In this document: positions 6,563 to 14,969 of the stretch, piece after piece
Position numbering within the stretch: position 1 is the stretch's first letter
Layout: each line of letters begins with the position of its first letter
DNA from: Candidatus Gastranaerophilales bacterium
GTDB lineage: Bacteria > Cyanobacteriota > Vampirovibrionia > Gastranaerophilales > Gastranaerophilaceae
Reading direction: 5' to 3'
Assembly: GCA_910587245.1 (NCBI GenBank)
Contig: CAJULX010000036.1
Location: 1 to 17,385 of the forward strand
Length of the DNA: 17,385 bases
Program-made: the position numbers and the translations under genes
The notes under the pieces: model-generated
What the model was told of the DNA's origin: nothing
The model's input: the letters and a program-made list of their open reading frames with translations, nothing else
The model's database searches: none

Positions 6563-8425
6563 TTATTTTTGAATAATCGCATTAAACGGACAGCCTTTAA
6601 GGCATGCGCCGCATTTAATACATTTTTCTTTATCGATAGAGAAGGGCTGTTTGATTTCCCCTGAAATTGCACCCACAGGGCAAATTCTGGAACATTTTGA
6701 ACATCCTTTGCATTTTTCTTTATCGATTTCAATAACCTTAAGCGCCGTACATACGCCCGCAGGACATTTTTTATCCACAATGTGTGCTATATATTCATCC
6801 CTGAAATATTTTAAAGTAGATAATACAGGGTTTGGCGCCGTTTTTCCTAAGCCGCATAGTGAACCGTCTTTCACACTTACGGCAAGTTCTTCAAGTAAGT
6901 CTAAATCTTCAAGCGTGGCTTCTCCTCTTGTGATTTTTTCCAGGATTTTAAGCATATTCTTTGTACCTTCACGGCAGGGAACACATTTTCCGCAGCTTTC
7001 ATTCTGCGTAAAATTCATAAAGAATCTTGCAACTTCAACAATACAGGTGTCTTCATTCATTACAACAAGACCGCCTGAACCTACCATAGCACCCGCTTTT
7101 ATAAGGCTGTCATAATCAAGCGTTAAATCAAGATGTTCTTCCGTTAAACATCCGCCTGAAGGGCCGCCTATCTGCACGGCTTTAAATTTCTTGCCGTTTC
7201 TAATTCCGCCGCCAAGCTCAAATACTATCTGTCTTAATGTTGTTCCCATAGGAACTTCAATTAAGCCGGTATTATTTACTTCGCCAGTAAGTGCAAATGT
7301 TTTGGTACCTTTTGAAGTATCGGCACCGAGAGATGAAAACCAATCCGCACCTTTTAAAATAATAACGGGCACATTAGCAAGGGTTTCAACGTTATTAATC
7401 AATGTAGGTTTACCAAATAAGCCTTTATTTGCAGGGAATGGAGGTTTCGGACGCGGCATGCCTCTTTCACCTTCAATTGAAGCGATAAGCGCTGTTTCTT
7501 CACCGCAGACAAAAGCTCCCGCACCTTCTTTAATATGTATATCAAAGCTAAAATTGCTTCCCATAATATTTTTACCGAGAAGATTTGCCGCTTCCGCATA
7601 TTTTATAGCAGTTTTAAGTCTTTGAATTGCAAGCGGATATTCGGCACGAACATAAATATAAGCTTCATCCGCACCAACGGCAAAACCTGCTATTGCCATA
7701 CCTTCAAGAAGTTTGTGCGGGTCGCCTTCCATAACAGACCTATCCATAAATGCACCCGGGTCTCCTTCATCACCGTTGCAGACAACGTATTTTTTATCCC
7801 CTTGAGCCATTTTGGTAAACATCCACTTTCTGCCTGTCGGAAATCCGCCGCCGCCTCTTCCTCTAAGGCCTGATTTTGTTATAGTATCCACCACTTTATC
7901 GGGGTCATTTTCTTTTAAAACATTGTATAAAGCACGATACCCGTCAACGGCAAGTGTGTCTTCAATTGCTTCAGGGTTAATTTCCCCGCAGTTTGCAAGA
8001 GAAACACGTGTCTGCCCCGCATAAAATTTAATATCTTCGTTTTTAAACACATGATTTTTTGTTGCAGGATCAACATACAAAAGTCTTTCAACCGGTTTTC
8101 CACCTTTAATGTGGCTTTCAATAATTTCATCCACATCATCAAGTTTTACCTTAACATATGTAACATCAAGTTTTGGAATTACAACAAGAACTCCCTGCTC
8201 GCAAAAACCGTGGCAGCCTGTCGGAACAGCTGTCATCTTATCATCTTCGCCAAGCGGTTCAACATTTATCCCTCTTTCTTTAAATTTTTCAATAATTTCC
8301 AGAGAACCGTTTGCAACACATCCTGTTCCCGCACAAATTAAAACACGGAGCCCTTCCGCTTGAACAGCTTCTTTTGCTTTTTGTTTCAGAGCATCAATAT
8401 CTGCTAATACATTATTTTCAATCAT
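6563..8425 (-). CDS. hydB: NuoF-like NADH- and FMN-binding subunit of bifurcating hydrogenase
   Basis: Docks NAD(H) and holds FMN, the presumed site where electrons are split or merged between NADH and ferredoxin. The 620 residues contain an N-terminal 2Fe-2S thioredoxin-like domain (Cys31, 36, 71, 75), the NuoF core with GRGGGGFPTG (189-198) and NGDEGDPG (217-224), then GAGAFVCGEETALI, an SLBB-like segment, the 4Fe-4S motif SCGKCVPCREGT, and a C-terminal 2x4Fe-4S ferredoxin that respiratory NuoF lacks. That extra ferredoxin is typical of HydB/HndC subunits. I chose the ATG at 8425 over an upstream TTG at 8449 because AAGGAGT lies 5 bases before it and only one base separates it from the hydC stop. 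Confidence 0.95.
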   Translation of the reverse strand: MIENNVLADIDALKQKAKEAVQAEGLRVLICAGTGCVANGSLEIIEKFKERGINVEPLGEDDKMTAVPTGCHGFCEQGVLVVIPKLDVTYVKVKLDDVDEIIESHIKGGKPVERLLYVDPATKNHVFKNEDIKFYAGQTRVSLANCGEINPEAIEDTLAVDGYRALYNVLKENDPDKVVDTITKSGLRGRGGGGFPTGRKWMFTKMAQGDKKYVVCNGDEGDPGAFMDRSVMEGDPHKLLEGMAIAGFAVGADEAYIYVRAEYPLAIQRLKTAIKYAEAANLLGKNIMGSNFSFDIHIKEGAGAFVCGEETALIASIEGERGMPRPKPPFPANKGLFGKPTLINNVETLANVPVIILKGADWFSSLGADTSKGTKTFALTGEVNNTGLIEVPMGTTLRQIVFELGGGIRNGKKFKAVQIGGPSGGCLTEEHLDLTLDYDSLIKAGAMVGSGGLVVMNEDTCIVEVARFFMNFTQNESCGKCVPCREGTKNMLKILEKITRGEATLEDLDLLEELAVSVKDGSLCGLGKTAPNPVLSTLKYFRDEYIAHIVDKKCPAGVCTALKVIEIDKEKCKGCSKCSRICPVGAISGEIKQPFSIDKEKCIKCGACLKGCPFNAIIQK

Positions 8426-8426
8426 T

Positions 8427-8936
8427 CTACACTCCTTCATCCGCAACAAAATTGTTAATTATGGTAAGTATTGCATCGGGTGTCATTTTGGGATAAATTT
8501 TTTCATTGATGACACACACCGGCGCAAGCCCGCAGGCCCCAAGACAGCTCACCGTTTCAACGGAAAATAAACCGTCATCTGTTGTAAACTTGCCTTCAAC
8601 AAGTTTTAATCTGTTCATAACAGCCTCATATACAGGCATTGAACCCCTTACATGACATGCTGTACCGTCGCAGATTTTTACAATGTATTTACCCTTGGGT
8701 TCAAGGCTGAACTGACTGTAAAATGTTGCAACGCCAAATACCGTAGCCGGTGAAAGATTCATTTTTGTACCAATATAAGTCATAATATTTTCGGGGAGAT
8801 ACTTAAAATTTGCCTGTACTTCTTGAAGTATGGCAATAAGGTTTGATTTTTTATATTCAAACCTCTCTAAGATACGGTCAACCTTGGCGTAATTTGCACT
8901 CATGACGCCTGATTCATTGCAGGAAGGTGTGGTCAT
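8427..8936 (-). CDS. hydC: NuoE-like 2Fe-2S subunit of bifurcating hydrogenase
   Basis: A 169-residue NuoE/24-kDa-type subunit with an N-terminal helical bundle (residues about 17-75, ending in ATVFGVATFYSQF) and a C-terminal thioredoxin-like fold holding one 2Fe-2S cluster. The ligand pairs are CDGTAC and CLGAC, followed by GLAPV. It relays electrons beside the FMN subunit and corresponds to HydC or HndA. AAGGAG is 5 bases before the ATG. The stop is one base from the hydB start, so the two are tightly coupled. The first 12-15 residues (MTTPSCNESGVM) are unlike the family, and an internal Met12 could be an alternative start, but the ribosome site favours the first ATG. Confidence 0.94.
   Translation of the reverse strand: MTTPSCNESGVMSANYAKVDRILERFEYKKSNLIAILQEVQANFKYLPENIMTYIGTKMNLSPATVFGVATFYSQFSLEPKGKYIVKICDGTACHVRGSMPVYEAVMNRLKLVEGKFTTDDGLFSVETVSCLGACGLAPVCVINEKIYPKMTPDAILTIINNFVADEGV
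8431..8437 (-). promoter_or_regulatory. ribosome binding site that fixes the hydB start
   Basis: AAGGAGT on the minus strand, 5 bases before the ATG at 8425 and inside the end of hydC. It supports the short start and suggests coupled translation of hydC and hydB. Confidence 0.8.
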
Positions 8937-8986
8937 CTTTTCTCCTTATTCAATTGTATCAACACACTAATTTTAATTTTTGAAAA

Positions 8987-10468
8987 TTATTTCTGTTCCG
9001 CTTTATCTGTCTCCACAACAGGCTTTCCCTCGTTAGCATAATCTGTTATTTGCTTTTTAGCCTTATTTTGAGCATTTAATGCGGAATTACCGCCGACACA
9101 TCCGCCGGGGCAGGACATAACTTCAACCAGATTACCGTTCGGGCAGTTTCCGGTTTTTGCATAACTTTTCAAATCTCTTATTGATTGCTTGTTCAACCCA
9201 TCTATTAAGCACGGATGAACTTCAATATTTTCACCTTTTAATTCAAGCGCAGACCTTACAGCTTCCGCAACTCCGCCGGAAACAGGGAAATTTCTTCCTT
9301 CCTTGGAGCTTGAAACTTCAAATTCCGTATCTTCCAAATTATTAACTTCAATCTTCATTGCGACAAGAATAGAACCGAGTTCGTCAAAGTTTATAACATA
9401 ATCGGCATTCGGATTATCCATGGCTTCTTTTCTTTTCGCTGAACACGGGCTTATGAATACCGTAATGCAATTCGGGTCTTTTTTCTTTGCAATTTCAGCC
9501 GTATAATACATAGGTGTGCCTGTTTCAGACACATAAGGCTTAATTTCGGGTATATGTTTTTTCACAAGCTCGTTATACGCAGCACAGCATGATGTAGTCA
9601 TAAACGGGGCATTCTCAGCCATTCTTTCTTTAAAATCTTCAGCCTCAGTAAGTGTTGTAATATCAGCACCCTGAGCTACTTCCAAAACATCGGAAAATCC
9701 TATTTTTAAAAGCGCCGTGCGCACTTTAGCCATAGGATAAGGAAATTGTCCCGCAATTGCAGGTGCTATCATTGCAACAACATTTTTGCCTTCTTTAATT
9801 CTTGATAAAACATCCACAATCTGGCTTTTTTCATGGATTGCACCGAACGGGCAGGCACCTATACATTTACCACAGCTTATACATTTTGAAAAATCAATCT
9901 TTGCATGCCCTGATTCATCTTTTTTAATAGCATCGACGGGGCAGACACTTTCGCACGGTACAATTATTTTTGCTATAGCACCGTAAGGGCAGGCATTAAT
10001 GCACATTCCGCAGTTTTTACATTTACTGCTGTCAATATGCGATCTGCCGTTTATAATTGAAATTGCACCAAAGCGGCAGGTGGTTTTACAAGGTCTTGCA
10101 ACGCAGCCCTGACAAAGGTCGGTAACATGCACAGAGCTCGGCACACAACCCTTGCATGCCCCCTGCAGTACCGTTAAAATTTCTTCATCAGGTTTTTCTC
10201 TTTCAACAGCCTGTTTAGCATAGGTTGAAAGCAGTGTATACTCGTCATCATTTTCTATTGAATGCCCGAGACCCGCAACAATTCTGTCTCTTAAGACAGC
10301 ACGTTCTTTATAAACACAGCAGCGAAGATCAACCTCACAGCCTTTCGGGCGCATAACGTAAGGAATTTTCCTTGCATTTTCTTCAAAATCTTCGCTTAAA
10401 AAAGCTTCCGTTATTCTTACTAATATTTCTCTTTTTAAATGTTTAATCTGATTGTCGTTAGTGCTCAT
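8987..10468 (-). CDS. group B [FeFe] hydrogenase
   Basis: A 493-residue [FeFe] hydrogenase with group B signatures. The N-terminus is a long leader with Cys44, Cys50 and Cys51, then ferredoxin-like cysteine clusters (Cys105-131, 150-160, 172-176, 196-206) instead of the 2Fe-2S and His-Cys3 modules of group A. The H-cluster motifs are TSCCAAY (292-298), SPCSAKR (340-346; Ser replaces the usual Met) and MSCPGGCVGGN (451-461). Cluster ligands and the relay cysteine Cys294 are kept. Group B enzymes are biochemically little known and thought to be ferredoxin-linked. The ATG at 10468 is preferred to an upstream TTG at 10477; neither has a good ribosome site, and the 11-base overlap with the preceding gene suggests coupling. 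Confidence 0.92.
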   Translation of the reverse strand: MSTNDNQIKHLKREILVRITEAFLSEDFEENARKIPYVMRPKGCEVDLRCCVYKERAVLRDRIVAGLGHSIENDDEYTLLSTYAKQAVEREKPDEEILTVLQGACKGCVPSSVHVTDLCQGCVARPCKTTCRFGAISIINGRSHIDSSKCKNCGMCINACPYGAIAKIIVPCESVCPVDAIKKDESGHAKIDFSKCISCGKCIGACPFGAIHEKSQIVDVLSRIKEGKNVVAMIAPAIAGQFPYPMAKVRTALLKIGFSDVLEVAQGADITTLTEAEDFKERMAENAPFMTTSCCAAYNELVKKHIPEIKPYVSETGTPMYYTAEIAKKKDPNCITVFISPCSAKRKEAMDNPNADYVINFDELGSILVAMKIEVNNLEDTEFEVSSSKEGRNFPVSGGVAEAVRSALELKGENIEVHPCLIDGLNKQSIRDLKSYAKTGNCPNGNLVEVMSCPGGCVGGNSALNAQNKAKKQITDYANEGKPVVETDKAEQK

Positions 10469-10724
10469 TTTGGCCAAGCTTTCTTTCTATAACTGCAAGG
10501 ACTTTTTCCACGGTAGCTTCACTTATGGCTTCTCCGTCAACCTTGACATAAGGTGCTTTTGAATACTGGCAATCGGTATTGCAAAGCCCGTGGCATACTA
10601 TCCCTTTTGTATCTACTTTATCGGGGTATTTTCTTTGAAGTATGGAAGCAAGCTCTTGCAGGCTTTCTCCGCCCATAATAAAACAGGTAGTGCCCATGCA
10701 TATTTCCACTTGAATTTTTTCCAT
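10458..10724 (-). CDS. stand-alone 2Fe-2S thioredoxin-like ferredoxin
   Basis: An 88-residue protein related to the C-terminal domain of NuoE. Ligand cysteines are in CMGTTCFIMGG near the N-terminus and in the later CHGLCNTDC, followed by a conserved V-x-V-D-G region. It should carry one 2Fe-2S cluster and act as a small electron carrier or docking subunit. It is the first gene of the hydrogenase operon and overlaps the group B hydrogenase gene by 11 bases, so that enzyme is its likely partner. The start at 10724 is set by AAGGGTG 7 bases upstream; the longer ATG at 10754 has no ribosome site. Confidence 0.87.
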   Translation of the reverse strand: MEKIQVEICMGTTCFIMGGESLQELASILQRKYPDKVDTKGIVCHGLCNTDCQYSKAPYVKVDGEAISEATVEKVLAVIERKLGQNEH

Positions 10725-10731
10725 AATCAAA

Positions 10732-10738
10732 CACCCTT
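10732..10738 (-). promoter_or_regulatory. ribosome binding site fixing start of first operon gene
   Basis: AAGGGTG on the minus strand, 7 bases before the ATG at 10724. No comparable site precedes the alternative ATG at 10754. Confidence 0.75.
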
Positions 10739-10773
10739 CAGTTATGCTATTCATACTTTTAATTTATTCTAAC

Positions 10774-10802
10774 ATTATAGAACAAATATTGAAGGATGTA
10801 AA
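10774..10802 (-). promoter_or_regulatory. sigma-70 promoter of the hydrogenase operon
   Basis: On the minus strand TTTACA (10797-10802), a 17-base spacer and a perfect TATAAT (10774-10779). Predicted start is near 10767, giving a leader of about 42 bases. It would drive all five genes down to 4772, since the gaps between them are 50 bases or less and show no terminator. Confidence 0.75.
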
Positions 10803-10812
10803 ATTTTATTAA

Positions 10813-10828
10813 TTAAAGCCTGCTTTAA
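10813..10828. promoter_or_regulatory. 16-base inverted repeat between divergent promoters
   Basis: TTAAAGC and GCTTTAA are separated by CT. The site lies 11 bases upstream of the hydrogenase -35 box and about 26 bases before the likely -10 of the acyltransferase gene, a good place for a regulator of either. It does not match Fnr or Rex consensus sites. Confidence 0.4.
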
Positions 10829-10866
10829 CCTGCATCACATAATATTTTTTATTTTATACTTGTCAT

Positions 10867-11994
10867 ATGGAAAAAACAGCTACACATAAACCAAAACTTC
10901 TTTACATGAATTATTTCAGAGCAATTACAATAATTATGATTGTACTCGGGCATACCGTATGTTTTGGCGAAAAAGGTGGCTTTTTGTGCGAATTAAATAC
11001 TTATGTCTTTAAAGGCGGAACATTTGTTTTTGTTTTCATTGCAGGTTTTTTGTTTCAATATTTATCCTATAAATTTGAATACAAAGATTATTTAAAAAAG
11101 AAATTTTTAAATGTTATTCTGCCTTATCTTTTTTACATCACCCCTGCTGTAATAGCTTTTATAACCTTTGACAGCAATCCTGCCAACCCTCTTTATAATA
11201 TAACTATGCCTTTAAAACTTTTTTCGGCGTACCTTTTTGGAATGGTTTTAAATAATCCGATGTGGTATATCGGCATGATTACAATATTTTTTATTTTCGC
11301 CCCCATTTTGCTTTTTCTTAAAAAACACAAAACCCTTTGGCTTACCGTGCTTATTTTAAGCATACTTTTAACCGTTTTTCATAAAAGACCATCAGTGGGA
11401 TACGCCATTTATCGTCTGAAAGATTTTTCAACATTAAATGTTTATACGGTTTTTTTAAAGCTGTATTTTAATTCTTTTGTATTCTTTTTCTCTTCATATC
11501 TGCTTGGAATGCAGGCTTGCACATTATTAGACAAATACTATGATAAAATTAAAAGAAGCATCAGGCTTTTAACTGCAATATTTGCCGTTCTATATGTTGC
11601 GGCACTTTGTTTTTATGTGATATATCATAGCTTTACCGCTTATCAATCAGGGCATATTTTCTTAACATTTATGCTTTTGGGAATATGCATTATGTTTGAA
11701 GATTATATAAATTCAAAACCTGCCCTTGAAAAGGGAATGAATTTCCTTGCAGAATACTCTTTCGGCATATTTTTTGTACATCAGTATTTTATAAATTTAA
11801 TACTTTACCATTCGATATTTGATACATTCAAAAAACCGTTTTTTAACATCAATCAAAACACTTTTTCAGCCTTTGCACATACTTGGGGCACATTTGCCGC
11901 AGCTTTTATCTGCAGCCTTTTAACACTCTATATTTTAAAAACCATACTAAATAAAACCGGCATAAAAAACACAAGAAAATTCATCGGAGTATAA
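10867..11994 (+). CDS. acyltransferase-3 family membrane protein
   Basis: A 375-residue integral membrane protein with about ten hydrophobic segments, matching the acyltransferase 3 (OafA/YrhL/NodX) family. These transfer acetyl or other acyl groups to cell-surface sugars. The signature Arg and His are seen in FRAITIIMIVLGHT in the first membrane helix, followed by FKGGTFVFVFIAGFLF. Later segments include MWYIGMITIFF and YSFGIFFVHQYF, which also fit. The acyl acceptor cannot be deduced. There is no Shine-Dalgarno; TATACT at 10855-10860 would place the transcript start at or close to the ATG, so the message may be leaderless. It is divergent from the hydrogenase operon and ends 17 bases from the convergent phosphatase gene; a link to hydrogen metabolism is not evident. 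Confidence 0.88.
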   Translation: MEKTATHKPKLLYMNYFRAITIIMIVLGHTVCFGEKGGFLCELNTYVFKGGTFVFVFIAGFLFQYLSYKFEYKDYLKKKFLNVILPYLFYITPAVIAFITFDSNPANPLYNITMPLKLFSAYLFGMVLNNPMWYIGMITIFFIFAPILLFLKKHKTLWLTVLILSILLTVFHKRPSVGYAIYRLKDFSTLNVYTVFLKLYFNSFVFFFSSYLLGMQACTLLDKYYDKIKRSIRLLTAIFAVLYVAALCFYVIYHSFTAYQSGHIFLTFMLLGICIMFEDYINSKPALEKGMNFLAEYSFGIFFVHQYFINLILYHSIFDTFKKPFFNINQNTFSAFAHTWGTFAAAFICSLLTLYILKTILNKTGIKNTRKFIGV

Positions 11995-12011
11995 GTATAA
12001 GTATAAAACAC

Positions 12012-13169
12012 CTACATATACTGAATTTCCACCCTTTTTGTATACTTTTCTTCCAATACTTTTTTAAGTTTTTTAATAACATTTTTTCTGATTTCAATTT
12101 CAATAGGCAGATTCGGGTCATAATGCGCCTGATTTAACTGCGCCCCCACCATAAACAAAATATAATCATTATCCAAAAGCAAATTCATCAAACGCGTTGC
12201 AGCATTTATTTCATCAATGTTTTCTTCATGCTTTAAATATTCATAGGTAAGACTAAGGGTCAAAATCCCCTCTGTAATCAAATCTACCCCTTCCATAGAA
12301 GAACATGCCGGCAATTTTCCCGTATTAAAAGGGCTTTCGGATATTATTTCCCTGTTTAATTCTCTTGAAATCAAATTAGCCGTAGTTCCACCGCAAATAG
12401 CCTTTTTGCCTTCAAATTCGGCAAAAATTTTAGCATATTCGCTGTCTTTTTCGCTATGATAAGGCGGCCCCGTAAATACACAAAGTTTTCTTACCTTTGC
12501 AAAATGTACAACGCAGGCTGAAATATCATCTTTAGCATTTTTATTATCAATATATTTAGCGTATTCCACAATATATTTTGATAATTCTCTGCTTGAAATA
12601 TCGGGCTGGTGCTTCATTTTTTTCTTTATAACATCGATTAAGCCTTTTCTTCGAAGCCCGAGTTTTAAATTATCACCGCCGAGACCCGCCTGTGTTACGC
12701 CATCGGAGCAAAATATGAGCCTGTCGCCAAGCTCAAGCTTAATATGATAGGTTTTCATATGTCTGTTTGAAAATGTTTTTGAATTAATAATCTTGCATTC
12801 AGGCTCCACAATTTCGCCGTTTTTCTTCATCCAGATAAACTGTGGATTTCCTTCTTCAACAATTTTTACATCCCCGTCATCCGTACAGTCTAAAGCAGAA
12901 AATGTTGAATAGCTTATCTGGCGTACCTGACAAACAGGCAAAGAGTTTAATATTATCTCGCAGGCGGCTTTAATATTTCTTTGCGCCTCAATAAATCTTA
13001 AAAGCATTGTAGCCGTCATACATGATAATATATTTGCTTTAATACCGCTTCCAAGCCCGTCGGAAAGCACGGCAATCAATCTTCCCGGGCGTCTTTTGGA
13101 TATAAAATAATCCCCGAAAGCGTTTTGATTATATTTTTTTTCCTGCGTGCAGTTAATATCAATAAACAT
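12012..13169 (-). CDS. SpoIIE/PP2C-type serine phosphatase of the sensory hydrogenase operon
   Basis: A 385-residue protein. Residues about 1-230 form a SpoIIE-type PPM phosphatase: an early Asp20, VLSDGLGSG (Asp37, metal-binding), LIFCSDGV, and a closing KDDISACVV. It would remove phosphate from Ser/Thr of a protein, usually an anti-anti-sigma (STAS) partner. Residues about 231-385 are a second domain I cannot name, with FTGPPYHS, ICGGTTANLISREL, MEGVDLITEGILTLS and NQAHYDPNLPIEIEIR as its most ordered stretches. Phosphatases of this shape accompany group C [FeFe] hydrogenases. Here the gene starts 6 bases after the hydS stop and probably relies on coupled translation. No STAS protein, anti-sigma kinase or sigma factor is in the window. 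Confidence 0.88.
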   Translation of the reverse strand: MFIDINCTQEKKYNQNAFGDYFISKRRPGRLIAVLSDGLGSGIKANILSCMTATMLLRFIEAQRNIKAACEIILNSLPVCQVRQISYSTFSALDCTDDGDVKIVEEGNPQFIWMKKNGEIVEPECKIINSKTFSNRHMKTYHIKLELGDRLIFCSDGVTQAGLGGDNLKLGLRRKGLIDVIKKKMKHQPDISSRELSKYIVEYAKYIDNKNAKDDISACVVHFAKVRKLCVFTGPPYHSEKDSEYAKIFAEFEGKKAICGGTTANLISRELNREIISESPFNTGKLPACSSMEGVDLITEGILTLSLTYEYLKHEENIDEINAATRLMNLLLDNDYILFMVGAQLNQAHYDPNLPIEIEIRKNVIKKLKKVLEEKYTKRVEIQYM

Positions 13170-13175
13170 TGGTGC

Positions 13176-14969
13176 TTACTCGCTTTTGCCCTCGTTATCG
13201 TTTTCCGGTTCATTTATATCATCGGATGAATCTTTATCATAATCCTGTGCAATGGAACTTAATAAAAGTTCGGTTTCCACCATATGTTCGCCAAGAAGAC
13301 ATGCGATATTTTGAACAATTGAAATATTTTTTGTAATAACTTCATGTGCTTTTTGTGCAATTTTTTCCCTGTTTACCTGCGAACGCGTAACATCAACAAT
13401 TATCGCTCCCACAAGCTCATCTTTTTCAATTGTAAAAGCTGTAATATCGTAAAGCCTGTCATTCAAAGGATAATGTTCTTTATGGATATCCGAATAATCC
13501 CCGAGCGCTGTTTTAAAAATAAAATCAAAATCTACAATTTTATCTATCGCAGCACCTTTTAGCATATCGGGATTTTGCGAATAAACATCATACATATCAG
13601 GCATAAACATTTTTATAAAGGCGTTATTTGCTTCTGCTATTTTTAAATCTTTATCCACCATAACCATAGCAGAAGGCATACACCTTAAAAGCGCATCAGC
13701 CTTTCTGTGTGCAATTTGCCTCATATAAGAAGCACACTGCGAAGGTTCAGCCTCATTTCGAAGAAGCGCATATCCCATCTCGCGGCAGGAAGAATACCCG
13801 CAGCCGCCGCAGTTCAGCTCATCTTCAATCGAATTTTTTCCTATGCGTTTCAGCGCTTTTCTTAATTCTTCAACGCTGTATTTTTTATCGGGCGCAGCAT
13901 TTGCCAAATATTCCATATTCACAACGGTTTCGGGTTCTTTTGGAATAACGGGGCGGCTTTTTGTATAATTAATAATTTTTGTCATTATATCAAGCCCCGA
14001 TTTTTTATCCGAAATCCCCGGACCTCCGACACATCCTGCCGCACAGCTCAATGCTTCAATAAAAATTTTATTTTTTAAAGTATTTTCATCAAATCCTTTT
14101 AATATCCTGTCAATTGTTTCCAGTGAACTTGCGGTTAAAAACTTAATATCACGCACTTCATCAAATTCATAGTTTCTCAAACACCTTTTAATAGTGTCAT
14201 TCATTCCGCCTTCAATAGGATATAACGAACCCTCATAAGCTTCTTCGGGAACAAAATGCTCGCCTTCGTAGTGAATTTTATCAACATTAATATATTCTTC
14301 ATTAAGCCAGTATTTTAATTCATCAAAAGTTAAAGCGGCGCTTATTAAATCAGGGTTTCTGTCCGCTTCGTTTTTCTTTGCAATACAGGGGCCGATAAAC
14401 ACAACTTTTATATCATTCCCGAATTTTTCCTTTAAAATCTTTGCATGCGTTAAAGCGGGAGAAGCAACAGGGGTAATATTTTTAGCAAATTCAGGATGAT
14501 ACATCCTTATAAAATCAACAGCCGCAGGGCAGGCGCTTGAAATATACAGTTTTTGTTCGCTATCTGCAGTATTGCAAAGCATTTCTGCCGTTTTAATTGA
14601 TACCGCCTGCGCTCCTATTGCAGTTTCGGATACCCCTTTAAACCCGAGTTTTTTTAAAATTGCAATAAGTTTTTCTTTAGGCATATTCGAAAACACACCT
14701 GAAAATGTAGGCGCCAGAGATACGTAAACATCAGGTTTTACGCCGTTTTTTGGCATTAAAATATTTTTAACCTTTTCAATATCGTTTCGAACCCTTTTTG
14801 CCTTTGAAGGACAGTTTAAAACACAAGCCCCGCAGGTGATACATTTGTCACTGATAACGCTCGCATGTCCTGATTCAATTTTAATTGCCTTTACAAAGCA
14901 ATGCCTGACACACTTGTAACAGTCGCTGCACTCATTTTTCAGAGTGTACACAGGAAAAATTTTATTCAT
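13176..14969 (-). CDS. hydS: group C (sensory) [FeFe] hydrogenase with PAS domain
   Basis: A 597-residue putative H2 or redox sensor. Order of parts: two 4Fe-4S clusters (Cys14-24 and 43-53); H-domain with SSACP (144-148), GPCIAKK (193-199) and LSCAAGCVGG (307-316); an additional 4Fe-4S motif CGGCGYSSC...C (387-412); a PAS domain (about 425-535); and an acidic tail. The relay cysteine of TSCCP is Ala146 and the usual Met of MPC is Gly193, while the cluster ligands Cys147, 195, 309 and 313 remain. The same changes are known in Thermotoga HydS, which turns over slowly. PAS should pass the signal to the phosphatase encoded next. The ATG shares its A with the preceding stop (TAATG). Confidence 0.93.
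   Translation of the reverse strand: MNKIFPVYTLKNECSDCYKCVRHCFVKAIKIESGHASVISDKCITCGACVLNCPSKAKRVRNDIEKVKNILMPKNGVKPDVYVSLAPTFSGVFSNMPKEKLIAILKKLGFKGVSETAIGAQAVSIKTAEMLCNTADSEQKLYISSACPAAVDFIRMYHPEFAKNITPVASPALTHAKILKEKFGNDIKVVFIGPCIAKKNEADRNPDLISAALTFDELKYWLNEEYINVDKIHYEGEHFVPEEAYEGSLYPIEGGMNDTIKRCLRNYEFDEVRDIKFLTASSLETIDRILKGFDENTLKNKIFIEALSCAAGCVGGPGISDKKSGLDIMTKIINYTKSRPVIPKEPETVVNMEYLANAAPDKKYSVEELRKALKRIGKNSIEDELNCGGCGYSSCREMGYALLRNEAEPSQCASYMRQIAHRKADALLRCMPSAMVMVDKDLKIAEANNAFIKMFMPDMYDVYSQNPDMLKGAAIDKIVDFDFIFKTALGDYSDIHKEHYPLNDRLYDITAFTIEKDELVGAIIVDVTRSQVNREKIAQKAHEVITKNISIVQNIACLLGEHMVETELLLSSIAQDYDKDSSDDINEPENDNEGKSE

Noticed and set aside
6651..8496. Several plus-strand frames of 60-154 codons across hydB and hydC
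   Set aside because: All lie opposite strongly conserved hydrogenase genes and read as low-complexity shadows.
11990..12007. GTATAA triplicate at the end of the acyltransferase gene
   Set aside because: Three short copies in AT-rich DNA; probably chance or a simple microsatellite without function.
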